From NCBI RefSeq assembly GCF_015234275.1, contig NZ_JADGII010000006.1: a stretch of 64,000 nucleotides of DNA, one strand, 5' to 3'. Position 1 is the first letter of the stretch. Each line of letters begins with the position of its first letter. The notes below the pieces were generated by a model. That model had not been told where the DNA came from. It was given only the letters and a program-made list of their open reading frames with translations, and did no database searches. This document shows, in pieces, positions 1-8,281 of the stretch. The DNA comes from Prosthecochloris ethylica (GTDB taxonomy: Bacteria > Bacteroidota > Chlorobiia > Chlorobiales > Chlorobiaceae). Made by a program: the position numbers and the translations under genes.

Positions 1-56
1 TATCCGTTATCCGTTATCCGTTATCCGTTATCCGTTATCCGTTATCCGTTATCCGC
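1..56. repeat. Heptamer tandem repeat TATCCGT x8
   Basis: Eight contiguous copies of TATCCGT, the last ending in C instead of T. The array starts at the first base of the window, so it may extend further left. Confidence 0.95.
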
Positions 57-128
57 AGGGAAGCTACCGCCGTCCCGGGGAAAAAGTCAAGCGCCAATTC
101 ATTCATTTTCCGTATTTTCCCAACCTTT

Positions 129-175
<47 letters not shown>

Positions 176-212
176 GGTCAGCGCCGCTGACCCCTACGGA
201 AAACATGGCAAA
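176..212. repeat. 37-bp exact repeat, copy 1
   Basis: A 37-base unit identical to 351-387. It begins with the palindrome GGTCAGCG-C-CGCTGACC. A degenerate third copy of the palindrome lies at about 620-640. Both exact copies follow directly after CTGTCTC-type words. Confidence 0.9.
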
Positions 213-350
213 CGCAACAAACCCCTGCCAGAAACCAACCTCCATTCACTATTCACCATTTACTGCGCCAAAGGCGCACCCTGTCTCCAGTCTCTTGTCT
301 CTTTTCTCTCCGCGCCGCAAGCGCTCCGGTCTCCCGTCTCCTGTCTCCCG

Positions 351-387
351 GGTCAGCGCCGCTGACCCCTACGGAAAACATGGCAAA
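351..387. repeat. 37-bp exact repeat, copy 2
   Basis: Identical to 176-212, with the same preceding 'ctgtctccc' context, so the duplicated block is larger than the exact match. Confidence 0.9.
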
Positions 388-436
388 AGACAAAAACCAT
401 CGGCTCGACAATCACCAGCATGCACCCACATACACC

Positions 437-461
437 GTAGGGGCGAGCGGCGCTCGCCCGC
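437..461. repeat. 25-bp palindromic repeat, copy 1
   Basis: An exact 25-base match to 686-710. The centre is a GC-rich hairpin, GGGCGAGC-GGC-GCTCGCCC. Confidence 0.9.
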
Positions 462-685
462 ACCAGACCCCCGTCAACAACCGAACATCCCCGGCACATG
501 CCGCCTCCATTCCAACAATACCCAAACAACCAATTCGCAGTAATCCGCGCCAATCCGCGGACAATCAAAAACCAATCCATGAAAATCCGTGTAATCTGTG
601 GGCAAGCCCACGACCCCACGGGTCAGCGCCGCTGCCCCCTACGAAAGACAAGGCACATAATCGTGAATCGTTATTCGTGAATGGT

Positions 686-710
686 GTAGGGGCGAGCGGC
701 GCTCGCCCGC
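686..710. repeat. 25-bp palindromic repeat, copy 2
   Basis: Exact match to 437-461. It follows a short 'cgtgaat' repeat tract. Confidence 0.9.
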
Positions 711-790
711 TTTTTCTCGTCACTCGTCACTACGAACTTGTCACTGCGCCAAAGGCGCACCCTGTCTCCCGGCGCGAAGCGCCAAACACA

Positions 791-1765
791 TCAACACTTT
801 TCACATTTATATACATTCCACGTCGATTCGATCAGCGTGGCAAGGTCGCTGTACCGGGGATTCCACCCGATCAGGTCCCTGGCTCGTGCCGATGTCGCCA
901 CCAGCTCGGCAGGGTCTCCAGCCCGCCGTGGCGCGGGATCGGCAGGAATAGGTCGCCCTGTCAGTTCACGCGCCTTCTCCACCATTTCCGTCACTGTCAC
1001 CCCGGTCTCGCTGCCGAGATTCACCTGCAGGCTCTGTCGATATTTGCGGATGTAGTCCAGGCAGGCGACATGAGCACCGGCAAGATCGGATACATGCACG
1101 TAATCACGAATGCAGGTGCCATCCCGAGTCGGGTAGTCATCTCCGAACACCGCCATGCGTTCACGAATCCCCGCCGCAACCTCCATCACCACCGGCAACA
1201 GGTTCTCCGGCTTGTACTCGAGCCCCCTGATACGGCCATCGACATCATACCCCGCCGCATTGAAGTAGCGGATAGCCGCAAACTTCAACCCCTTCAAACG
1301 ATCGTACCACTCGAGCATGCGCTCGATTTCGAGCTTGGTGAATCCATAAAAATTATCCGGCTGCTTCGGATGGTCCTCATCGATCGGCAGGTATGCCGGG
1401 CTGCCGAAAATGGCAGCGGAAGATGAAAAGATCATCGTTCCGATGCCTGCATCCAGCATGGCATTGAGAATATTGATCGTTCCGCTGATATTTGCGCTTG
1501 CATACGAGGCAGGATCGCTCATCGATTGCCCGGCAGCTTTCAGTGCAGCAAGGTGCACACAGGCGTCAAAACCGCCAGCCATCACCTCGCGCAACTGTTC
1601 GGGGCGCATAATGTCGCCGTGAACGAATTCTGCATCGCCAAACAGGTTCTGCCTGGTTCCGGTCGACAGGTTGTCAAACACCGTTACACGGCAGCCATTG
1701 TCAAGAAACGCCCTGGTAACATGGCTGCCGATATATCCGGCTCCGCCAATGACAAGAATGTTCAT
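791..1765 (-). CDS. galE: UDP-glucose 4-epimerase
   Basis: Cytoplasmic NAD-dependent SDR enzyme that interconverts UDP-glucose and UDP-galactose for polysaccharide precursors. The N-terminus has the dinucleotide-binding motif GGAGYIGSH, followed by FDNLS and by D-I-M in the region that contacts the adenine. The catalytic S-S-S and YGFTK (YxxxK) signatures are present. The length of 324 residues fits the family (about 330-340). The frame is open upstream to 1801, but the motif-bearing N-terminus begins at the ATG at 1763-1765 and the extra 12 residues do not look like GalE, so I start there. It is divergent from pgeF, with a 130-base gap. A related nucleotide-sugar epimerase is a less likely alternative. 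Confidence 0.88.
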   Translation of the reverse strand: MNILVIGGAGYIGSHVTRAFLDNGCRVTVFDNLSTGTRQNLFGDAEFVHGDIMRPEQLREVMAGGFDACVHLAALKAAGQSMSDPASYASANISGTINILNAMLDAGIGTMIFSSSAAIFGSPAYLPIDEDHPKQPDNFYGFTKLEIERMLEWYDRLKGLKFAAIRYFNAAGYDVDGRIRGLEYKPENLLPVVMEVAAGIRERMAVFGDDYPTRDGTCIRDYVHVSDLAGAHVACLDYIRKYRQSLQVNLGSETGVTVTEMVEKARELTGRPIPADPAPRRAGDPAELVATSARARDLIGWNPRYSDLATLIESTWNVYKCEKC

Positions 1766-1895
1766 ACACCATCGCACTCTGGGGGTTAGCAAAAAAAACA
1801 ACGAAAGATAATCATTTCAGGCCATTCCGCGGCAGCTTTGCACGACATTCTCTATCTTTACCCTCGGCCCGTTTTTCTCAGATACCGACGAAGCG

Positions 1896-2699
1896 ATGAT
1901 CGATACCGTTATACAGCCAGCAGTTTTTCAGCCGTTCGGGCGGGTCACCGCCCTGCAGACCATGAGGCACGGTGGTGTCAGCCCCGAACCCTTTACGTCA
2001 CTGAATTTCGGACCCAATACCGGAGACACGCCCGAAAATCTCGACGCGAACACACAGCGTCTCTGCATCGCAATGAACATCCCTCCCGAATCCATCGCCA
2101 CGGCAGAACAGGTACACGGAACCGAAATCTGCCATGTCACCGAAGGAGGCCTCTACAGCGGATATGACGCCTTCATCACCACCACTCCGGGAATCTTCCC
2201 CGGCATCCTCACCGCTGACTGCTTTCCTGTACTCCTGCTGGACCCGGTCCGCAATGCCGTTGCAGCCATTCACGCCGGCTGGAAAGGGACCGTGGGCGCT
2301 ATCAGCCGCATAACGCTTCACGCGATGCAGAAAGCGTTCGGCACCGACCCACGACACTGCTTTGCGTGGATCGGCACAGGCATAAGCGCACGGGCCTACG
2401 AAGTCGGGGAGGATGTCGCCAAAGGTTTTGCTGTCCGCTATCTTCGCCCTTCACAGAACGGCCGCTACCTGCTCGACCTCGCAGGAGCCAACAGGGATCA
2501 GCTGGTCGATGCAGGAATCCCATCCATCAGGATATCGGCCTCACCGTTCTGCACCTTCCTCGACAACCGACATTTTTATTCATACAGAAAAGAGCAGGGC
2601 CGAACAGGCAGAATGCTCACCCTGATAGGAATCAGGCCCCTGTATCACTCTTCGTCACAACAACCAGCGCCGTCCCGAGACGTTCTTCAAGATCCCTGA
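1896..2699 (+). CDS. pgeF: Peptidoglycan editing factor / YfiH-type Cu-Zn oxidoreductase
   Basis: A 267-residue member of the YfiH/PgeF (multicopper polyphenol oxidase, DUF152) family. The family acts in the cytoplasm and is linked to removing wrong amino acids from peptidoglycan precursors; purine nucleoside activity is also reported for relatives. Family metal-site motifs are visible in order: QVHG, TADCFPVLL, and HAGWKGT. The C-terminal box reads GTGISARAYEVG, where many relatives have a more Cys-rich version. The start ATG at 1896 leaves a normal N-terminus. Its last 68 bases overlap, tail to tail, a small gene on the other strand. Proximity to the dcw cluster suits a cell-wall role. Confidence 0.85.
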   Translation: MIDTVIQPAVFQPFGRVTALQTMRHGGVSPEPFTSLNFGPNTGDTPENLDANTQRLCIAMNIPPESIATAEQVHGTEICHVTEGGLYSGYDAFITTTPGIFPGILTADCFPVLLLDPVRNAVAAIHAGWKGTVGAISRITLHAMQKAFGTDPRHCFAWIGTGISARAYEVGEDVAKGFAVRYLRPSQNGRYLLDLAGANRDQLVDAGIPSIRISASPFCTFLDNRHFYSYRKEQGRTGRMLTLIGIRPLYHSSSQQPAPSRDVLQDP

Positions 2700-2841
2700 C
2701 TTTTTCCAGCTGCTGTTCGCTCAGGTCCTCAGCAACAACATCGTAACTTGAGTACGAGAGCAGTGTTTTACCGATTTCCTGCTCCAGCTGCCGAATCTCC
2801 GCAAGCTGCTCGGGAGAAAGTTTTGACAAGCTCGATAACAT
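2632..2841 (-). CDS. Small conserved-looking hypothetical protein
   Basis: A 69-residue charged protein, rich in Leu, Glu and Ser, with predicted helices (PEQLAEIRQLEQEIGKTL and EQQLEKVRDLEERLG). I do not recognise a family. The frame is open to 2883, but the ATG at 2839-2841 is preceded on the minus strand by a strong ribosome-binding site, AGGAGG, at good spacing, which decides the start. Its 3' end overlaps the end of pgeF by 68 bases in convergent orientation. It lies divergent from bchU with about 175 bases between starts, so shared promoter control is possible but not shown. Confidence 0.65.
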   Translation of the reverse strand: MLSSLSKLSPEQLAEIRQLEQEIGKTLLSYSSYDVVAEDLSEQQLEKVRDLEERLGTALVVVTKSDTGA

Positions 2842-3017
2842 AAGCCACCTCCTGAAAAAATCAGATTGAAAAGGGGTCATCACTCTAAAAAAATAACAAA
2901 AGCGCCTCCTCGCTCATAGTTGTTTCCTACGTCATTTTGGGCTAAATTCATCATTTATGCCAAAAAGGTTCCGCTCTCTAACCATTATGTTAATTAACAT
3001 TCAAGCCAGACCTACAC

Positions 3018-4037
3018 ATGAATGACAATGAGCTACTGAAACAAAACCACCGGGCCAACGAAATCGTCTTCAAGGGCCTTGTGGAATTCGGCTGTTTCAA
3101 GGCTGCACTTGAACTCGACCTGTTCTCACTTCTCGCTGACGAGCCCAAAGATCTCGCCTCACTTGCAACATCCCTCGAAGCAGTGCCGGAACGCCTGGGA
3201 ATGCTGCTTGAAGCGCTTCGCCAGATCGGCGTCACCGCAGAGGAAGGCGGCAAATGGTCATTGACGGAGTTCGCAGCAAACATGTTCGTGCCCAGCGAAG
3301 AGCACCCGAACCTGTATATGGTTCCTGTAGCGAAGGCTATGGCTTATACAGCGGAGAACTTCTACATGCATATGGCTGACGCGGTCCGAGGCAAGCTCGA
3401 TTACAAGGGCGAAACATCCTATCCGCCGCAGACAAAAGAGGAAAACCTCTACTTCGAGGAGATTCACCGGCGTAACGCGCACTTCTCCATCAAGCTGCTG
3501 CTCGAAGAAGCCCGCCTCGACCAGGCAAAAACCATGATCGACGTCGGCGGAGGCATCGGAGATATCGCTGCCGCACTCTGCAAGCACTATCCGCAGCTTG
3601 ACACCACTATCCTGAACCTGCCTGGAGCCATCGAACTGGTCAACGAGAATGCCGAAGAAAAAGGGTTCGGCGACCGGCTCAGGGGCGCCGCCGTCGACAT
3701 CTACCGGGACGAGTATCCGGAAACCGATGCCGTGATGTTCTGCCGTATCCTGTACTCGGCAAACGAGCAGCTCACGGAAATGATGTGCACAAAAGCATTC
3801 AAGGCACTCAATCCGGGCGGCAAAGTCATGGTGCTCGACATGATCGTCGACGACCAGGAAAAGCCCAACTACGACTATCTCAGCCACTACATCATGGGCA
3901 TCGGCATGCCGTTTTCGGTCCTCGGCTACAAGGACCAGGAGCGCTACAAGGACATCCTTGAAAAAATCGGTTTCACCGATGTCAGAATGGTCCGGCGCTA
4001 CGACCACCTCTTCGTCGAAGCCGTCAAACCCGCATAA
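3018..4037 (+). CDS. bchU: Bacteriochlorophyllide C-20 methyltransferase
   Basis: SAM-dependent methyltransferase that adds the C-20 methyl group of bacteriochlorophylls c and e, the chlorosome pigments of green sulfur bacteria. The 339-residue product resembles Chlorobaculum tepidum BchU over its whole length as I remember it: an N-terminal dimerisation and winged-helix part (FKGLVEFGCFKAALELDLFS), the SAM motif DVGGGIGDI near residue 175, and the O-methyltransferase-type middle and C-terminus (YLSHYIMGIGMPFSVLG). The frame is intact; in some strains that make bacteriochlorophyll d this gene is broken. No strong Shine-Dalgarno precedes the ATG. It is followed by a strong bidirectional terminator and convergent with the CoA-transferase gene. 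Confidence 0.93.
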   Translation: MNDNELLKQNHRANEIVFKGLVEFGCFKAALELDLFSLLADEPKDLASLATSLEAVPERLGMLLEALRQIGVTAEEGGKWSLTEFAANMFVPSEEHPNLYMVPVAKAMAYTAENFYMHMADAVRGKLDYKGETSYPPQTKEENLYFEEIHRRNAHFSIKLLLEEARLDQAKTMIDVGGGIGDIAAALCKHYPQLDTTILNLPGAIELVNENAEEKGFGDRLRGAAVDIYRDEYPETDAVMFCRILYSANEQLTEMMCTKAFKALNPGGKVMVLDMIVDDQEKPNYDYLSHYIMGIGMPFSVLGYKDQERYKDILEKIGFTDVRMVRRYDHLFVEAVKPA

Positions 4038-4061
4038 GTTCAGCAGAAACCTCTGCACAAG

Positions 4062-4090
4062 AAAAAGCCGGCCAAACCAGCCGGCTTTTT
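4062..4090. terminator. Bidirectional intrinsic terminator
   Basis: A perfect 11-bp stem, AAAAAGCCGGC and GCCGGCTTTTT, with a 7-base loop, lies 25 bases after the bchU stop. The A and T runs let it work on both strands, which suits its place between bchU and the convergent gene ending at 4115. Confidence 0.9.
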
Positions 4091-4111
4091 CCATTCACCA
4101 TTCACCATTCA
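4091..4111. repeat. Heptamer tandem repeat CCATTCA x3
   Basis: Three contiguous CCATTCA copies between the terminator and the stop codon of the CoA-transferase gene. The unit length of 7 is the same as in the arrays at the left edge; related 'attcac' words occur at about 244-258. Confidence 0.85.
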
Positions 4112-4114
4112 CAA

Positions 4115-5392
4115 CTACTTCTCCCCGTACAGCTCGTGAGCAGCACGGAGGATATTGTCGCGGAAATCAGGATGGGCGATACTCGCCAGGGCCTCGGCAC
4201 GCTGGCGCATGTTGCGGCCGTGAAGATTGACAATGCCATACTCGGTCACCACATACCGCACATGCGCTCTCGTGGTCACCACTCCGGCCCCCGGCTTCAG
4301 GACAGGCACAATGCGCGACTCACCCCGGCGCGTCACCGACGGCAGGGCGATAATCGGCTTACCTGCCTCCGACAGGGCCGCCCCCCGGATAAAGTCCATC
4401 TGGCCGCCGACACCGGAAAAGTGCTTCTGCCCGATAGAATCGGCACACACCTGGCCCGTCATGTCAATCTCGATAGCGCTGTTGATCGCCGTCACTTTCG
4501 GGTTTTTACGAATCTCGCGCGTATCGTTGACATAATCCGACGGAAACATCTCGACAAGGGGGTTGTCGTCGACAAAATCATACAGCCTCCTGCTGCCCAC
4601 AAGAAAGCTGGCGACAATAATCTCTTTGTGCGTACGCTTGTAGCGGCCGGTAATCACCCCTTTCTCCACAAGGTCCACCACGCCATCGGAAAACATCTCG
4701 GTATGGATGCCGAGGTCCTTGTGCCCGCCCAGTGCGGCAAGCGTCGCATCGGGAATCGCACCGATCCCCATCTGAAGGGTCGCGCCGTCATCGACGATAG
4801 AGGCAATGTTCTCCCCTATCCTGCGCTCGATGTCGGTCAGTTCGTGAGCTGGCGTTTCAGGCAGCGGATCGTCGACCTCGACCATCGCATCGATATGGCT
4901 CACATGCAGAAGGCCCTCGCCATGGGTCCTCGGCATATTGGGGTTCACCTGTGCCACCACATGCTTCGCCTTGTGAACGGCCGCCAGGGCAGCATCGACC
5001 GAAACCCCGAGCGAACAGAAACCATGCCGGTCGGGAGGAGAAACGTGCACAAACGCCACATCGAGCGGCAGCACGTTGTTGTGGAACAGTGCCGGTACAT
5101 CGCTCAAAAAAATGGGAATAGCGTCGGCAAGGCCATCCTGCACCGCGCTGCGGACATTTTTACCGACAAAAAAAGCGTTCAGCCTGAAGCTCTCCTGGTA
5201 CTCAGGCCGGACATACTCGGCATCACCCTCTGTATGAAGACTGACGATCTCGACGTCCCGCAACTCGCCAGCCCTCGACACCAGCGCATCGATGAGGCGC
5301 CGGGGTGTTGCAGCCGCCGTGTGCAGAAAAATCCTGTCTCCTGATTTAACGATGGCAACAGCTTCTTCAGCTGTCCTGGTTTCGTGGCTCAT
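4115..5392 (-). CDS. Acetyl-CoA hydrolase/transferase family CoA-transferase
   Basis: A 425-residue class I CoA-transferase of the acetyl-CoA hydrolase / 4-hydroxybutyrate CoA-transferase type, spanning both halves of the family. It begins with SGDRIFLHTAAATPRRL and carries the catalytic glutamate in HTEMFSDG. The glycine-rich GIGAIPD loop and the C-terminal RAHVRYVVTEYGIVNLHG box are typical. It lies 24 bases downstream of sdhA on the same strand, so it is probably co-transcribed with the succinate dehydrogenase genes. From this I infer a C4 or acetate substrate, for example succinyl-CoA:acetate transfer next to the reductive TCA cycle. The substrate cannot be read from sequence alone. Confidence 0.85.
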   Translation of the reverse strand: MSHETRTAEEAVAIVKSGDRIFLHTAAATPRRLIDALVSRAGELRDVEIVSLHTEGDAEYVRPEYQESFRLNAFFVGKNVRSAVQDGLADAIPIFLSDVPALFHNNVLPLDVAFVHVSPPDRHGFCSLGVSVDAALAAVHKAKHVVAQVNPNMPRTHGEGLLHVSHIDAMVEVDDPLPETPAHELTDIERRIGENIASIVDDGATLQMGIGAIPDATLAALGGHKDLGIHTEMFSDGVVDLVEKGVITGRYKRTHKEIIVASFLVGSRRLYDFVDDNPLVEMFPSDYVNDTREIRKNPKVTAINSAIEIDMTGQVCADSIGQKHFSGVGGQMDFIRGAALSEAGKPIIALPSVTRRGESRIVPVLKPGAGVVTTRAHVRYVVTEYGIVNLHGRNMRQRAEALASIAHPDFRDNILRAAHELYGEK

Positions 5393-5416
5393 GAAGGATA
5401 TGTTAATGGTTCAAAA

Positions 5417-7177
5417 TCAGTACACTCGTTTTTTCGGCACAAAAACCGGATTGTGCTCTGCAAGGGAGAGGTCGACAGGGCGCTCCGACAGCCTCATCGC
5501 CCCGTCGCCGTCCATCACGCAGAGAAAATGCTTGAGAAAGTCCGCATCGTTGCGATCGGGATAATCCTCCCGGCTGTGCGCCCCTCTCGATTCCCGCCGT
5601 TCAAGAGCGGAACGCGCAACGGCCAGGGAATAGTTCACCATGTGCTGCAGCTCGATCGCATCGGTCAGCTCCTGGTTGAACTGTCTGGACGTATCGCTGA
5701 CCCCGAGGCACCGTGAACGCCTCTGCAGCTCCATCAGCTCCGAAACCGCATTTTTCAGCCCTTCTTCATGACGGAACACCGAAACCTGGTCCATCATGAG
5801 GCGCTGGAGATCTGCACGAAGTTCCGGAACCTTTTCACCGTTCCGGTTGCCAAGCAGGCGGTCGATCCCGTCACGGACACGTTCGAGCACACCGGAACCA
5901 ACCTCCGGAGCCGCTCCTGCGCGCTCCAGCCACATGGCGATATCCTTGCCGCAGCGCCTGCCGAACACGATCAGATCCAGCAGAGAGTTGGAACCGAGCC
6001 GGTTGGCCCCGTGCACGGAAACACACGCAGCCTCGCCCGCTGCCCAGAACCCGGGGACCTCGTCACCGGCGGCATTGGCGATAACCCTGCCGTTGACTGT
6101 CGTCGGAATACCGCCCATGGCATAGTGGCAGGTCGGCAGAACCGGCACCGGCTCCCTGGAAGGATCGATCCCGGCATACACCCGGGCAAACGATTCGATC
6201 TCGGGCAGCCGGGAAGCGATAATATCACTGCCGAGCCCGGTCAGGTCCAGCAGCACATGGTCCTTTCCGGGGCCGGCCCCGCGCCCCGACTTCAGCTCCT
6301 CGTAAATGCTGCGACTCACAATATCACGCGGGGCAAGATCCTTGATCGTCGGGGCATAGCGTTCCATAAACCGCTCGCCCTCGCCATTGCGCAGGACTCC
6401 GCCTTCCCCCCTGGCGGCTTCGGTAATGAGAATCCCCAGAGGATAAAGCCCTGTCGGGTGGAACTGCACAAATTCCATATCCTGCAGCGGAAAGCCGTTG
6501 TTGAGCACAATCCCCAGGCCGTCCCCGGTATTGGCAAAGGCATTCGACGTGGTTTTCCACGCCTTGCCGTAGCCTCCTGTGGCGAACATCACCGCCCTGG
6601 CCTGCATGAGCAGCAGCCTGCCGCTCCGCAGCTCCATGGCAACGACCCCGTTGACCGTACCGTCAGTCACGCAGAGATCGAGCACCTGCACTTCATCGTA
6701 GAACTTCACACCATGGTTGAGCGACTGTTCGTACAGGGTATGCATGCAGACATGCCCGGTACGGTCTGCAGCGTAACAGGTCCGCTGAACAGGGGCTTCT
6801 CCGAAATTCCTGGTATGGCCGCCAAACGGCCGCTGCGCGATGCGTCCGTTCGGCAGACGGGAAAACGGTACCCCGAGATGCTCGAGTTCGATAATCGCAC
6901 GGGGTGCGTCGTTGCACATCACCTGCACCGCCCGCTGATCAGCCAGGTAATCCGATCCCTTGACAGTATCATAGGCATGCCAGAGGGACGTATCCTCTTC
7001 GGCATTGCCAAGCGCAGCTGAAATCCCGCCCTGCGCCGCTCCGGAATGAGAACGTAGCGGGTGCAGTTTTGACAGAACCGCAACATCACGTGAACCCGCA
7101 AGTTCGACTGCTGCCCGAAGCCCGGCAAGCCCTGCTCCGACTATTACCACATCATGAAAGAGGATGTCCATACTCAT
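5417..7177 (-). CDS. sdhA: Succinate dehydrogenase / fumarate reductase flavoprotein subunit
   Basis: A 586-residue FAD subunit that interconverts succinate and fumarate at the cytoplasmic face of the membrane. The N-terminal FAD motif is VVIVGAGLAGLRAAVEL. The histidine that binds FAD covalently lies in RSHSGAAQGG. Further family boxes are the QFHPTG motif and RLGSNSLLDLIVFGR. It follows two membrane-anchor genes and precedes a CoA-transferase gene on the same strand. No iron-sulfur subunit (sdhB/frdB) gene is adjacent or elsewhere in the window, so that partner must be encoded elsewhere. Two ATGs (7177 and 7171) are possible starts; neither has a clear ribosome-binding site. In a green sulfur bacterium it may work mainly as fumarate reductase. 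Confidence 0.92.
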   Translation of the reverse strand: MSMDILFHDVVIVGAGLAGLRAAVELAGSRDVAVLSKLHPLRSHSGAAQGGISAALGNAEEDTSLWHAYDTVKGSDYLADQRAVQVMCNDAPRAIIELEHLGVPFSRLPNGRIAQRPFGGHTRNFGEAPVQRTCYAADRTGHVCMHTLYEQSLNHGVKFYDEVQVLDLCVTDGTVNGVVAMELRSGRLLLMQARAVMFATGGYGKAWKTTSNAFANTGDGLGIVLNNGFPLQDMEFVQFHPTGLYPLGILITEAARGEGGVLRNGEGERFMERYAPTIKDLAPRDIVSRSIYEELKSGRGAGPGKDHVLLDLTGLGSDIIASRLPEIESFARVYAGIDPSREPVPVLPTCHYAMGGIPTTVNGRVIANAAGDEVPGFWAAGEAACVSVHGANRLGSNSLLDLIVFGRRCGKDIAMWLERAGAAPEVGSGVLERVRDGIDRLLGNRNGEKVPELRADLQRLMMDQVSVFRHEEGLKNAVSELMELQRRSRCLGVSDTSRQFNQELTDAIELQHMVNYSLAVARSALERRESRGAHSREDYPDRNDADFLKHFLCVMDGDGAMRLSERPVDLSLAEHNPVFVPKKRVY

Positions 7178-7192
7178 TTGTTTATCGTGTCG

Positions 7193-7687
7193 CTACAATC
7201 CGCTTCCGACGGCGAGCAGAGACCGGATGCCGACAACAGAGACCCAGACAGCACCCAGCGATGCGAATCCCATCACGATCAGGCGAAGCCTGTCCCGGTG
7301 CACGTAATCACGCAGAACGTTGTGAACACCGTTCAGGCCGTGCGCAACGCCGAACAGCAGCAGCATGATATTGATCGCTTTCCACCACGGATTCTGCAGC
7401 CTTGCGGCAACCTTGCTGTAGGTAATCACATGCTCCCCGTCAAGCGCTTCACGCAGATGCCCCGAAGCAAGCGCCTCCTCATACACCGGCCCCCTGTCGG
7501 CAAATTCAGCGACAATTCTGTTATACTCATCCGCCGTAGCGAGAAATCCGTTCGGCATGTGCTGAACCCACAAGTGAAGAGCGAGAAACAGCACAAGCCC
7601 GGCCCCGGTGATACGCTGCATCAGCCATCCGGCCGCATAGGCCTTCATGATGCGAGCCCCGGTGCTGAGAGAATCTGAAGAATCCAT
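7193..7687 (-). CDS. sdhD: Succinate dehydrogenase membrane anchor, second subunit
   Basis: A 164-residue membrane protein with about three hydrophobic segments. It has the cytochrome b anchor pattern: QRITG near the start of the first segment, a His in FLALHLW, and a His/NG motif (GVAHGLNGVHNVLRDY) that probably serves as haem ligand. The upstream anchor gene carries the same pattern (HRLTG, FHALNG...LQDF), so the two anchors look like paralogues. It ends 15 bases before sdhA. The name sdhD is given by position; which anchor matches sdhC or sdhD of other species is uncertain. Confidence 0.8.
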   Translation of the reverse strand: MDSSDSLSTGARIMKAYAAGWLMQRITGAGLVLFLALHLWVQHMPNGFLATADEYNRIVAEFADRGPVYEEALASGHLREALDGEHVITYSKVAARLQNPWWKAINIMLLLFGVAHGLNGVHNVLRDYVHRDRLRLIVMGFASLGAVWVSVVGIRSLLAVGSGL

Positions 7688-7710
7688 ACCCTGAATGAAA
7701 TCAATCGGAA

Positions 7711-8160
7711 TTACTGAAACAGAAATGCGGCGACATAGGGAGAGAGAATCTGATACCCTGCCACGAGAGTCACCAGAACGGTCAGCACCATCACAACGCC
7801 GAACAGCATCTTATGGCGGTCGGAACGAAAGAAGAAATCCTGCAGCATGATTCTCAGACCATTGAGCGCGTGAAAAGCCACGACCCCCACCAGGACGGCC
7901 TCGGCGATCTTGAACAGAGGACTCCGGTAGAGGGTTACGTACTGCTCGAAAGCTGCAGGGTCCTGGAGTGAACGCAGCCCCGCCACATGAAGCGGAAGGT
8001 AGAGCACCAGCATCAGCCCGGTCAGTCGGTGCAGCACCCATGCCCCCATTCCAGACCGCATCCTGTAGGAGCGCAGAACACCGAAAACTGTCCTCAGGGA
8101 AGGTTTGTCGTGAAGGCCGGCCGGCTTGTCTGAAGAGTTCTGCATGTTCTGGAAGACCAT
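7711..8160 (-). CDS. sdhC: Succinate dehydrogenase cytochrome b subunit
   Basis: Membrane anchor of the complex, about 149 residues with three hydrophobic segments. The HRLTG motif precedes the first segment, a His lies in LPLHVAG, and FHALNGLRIMLQDF matches the haem-binding His and following loop of SdhC. The frame is open up to a GTG at 8196; ATGs at 8160 and 8145 are the likelier starts, and no ribosome-binding site decides between them. It is the first gene of the sdhC-sdhD-sdhA-CoA-transferase unit, 122 bases after the ftsZ stop. Confidence 0.8.
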   Translation of the reverse strand: MVFQNMQNSSDKPAGLHDKPSLRTVFGVLRSYRMRSGMGAWVLHRLTGLMLVLYLPLHVAGLRSLQDPAAFEQYVTLYRSPLFKIAEAVLVGVVAFHALNGLRIMLQDFFFRSDRHKMLFGVVMVLTVLVTLVAGYQILSPYVAAFLFQ

Positions 8161-8281
8161 CTGAAGGTTACTGAAACAACGCTCACCCCTGCCCACAAAA
8201 AATACCCCGTTGCAGGCAAAGATCCTCTACCGCACAGAGAGCTGAAGGTAAACTTCCTGCAAAAAGAACGTGTACCCCGCA

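Noticed and set aside
380..1426. 348-residue plus-strand frame
   Set aside because: It runs through interspersed repeats and then antisense to galE; no protein-like pattern.
4136..5344. 402-residue plus-strand frame opposite the CoA-transferase gene
   Set aside because: It is the antisense shadow of a strongly conserved gene and has a His/Arg-rich composition with no domain, as usual for reverse frames in GC-rich DNA.
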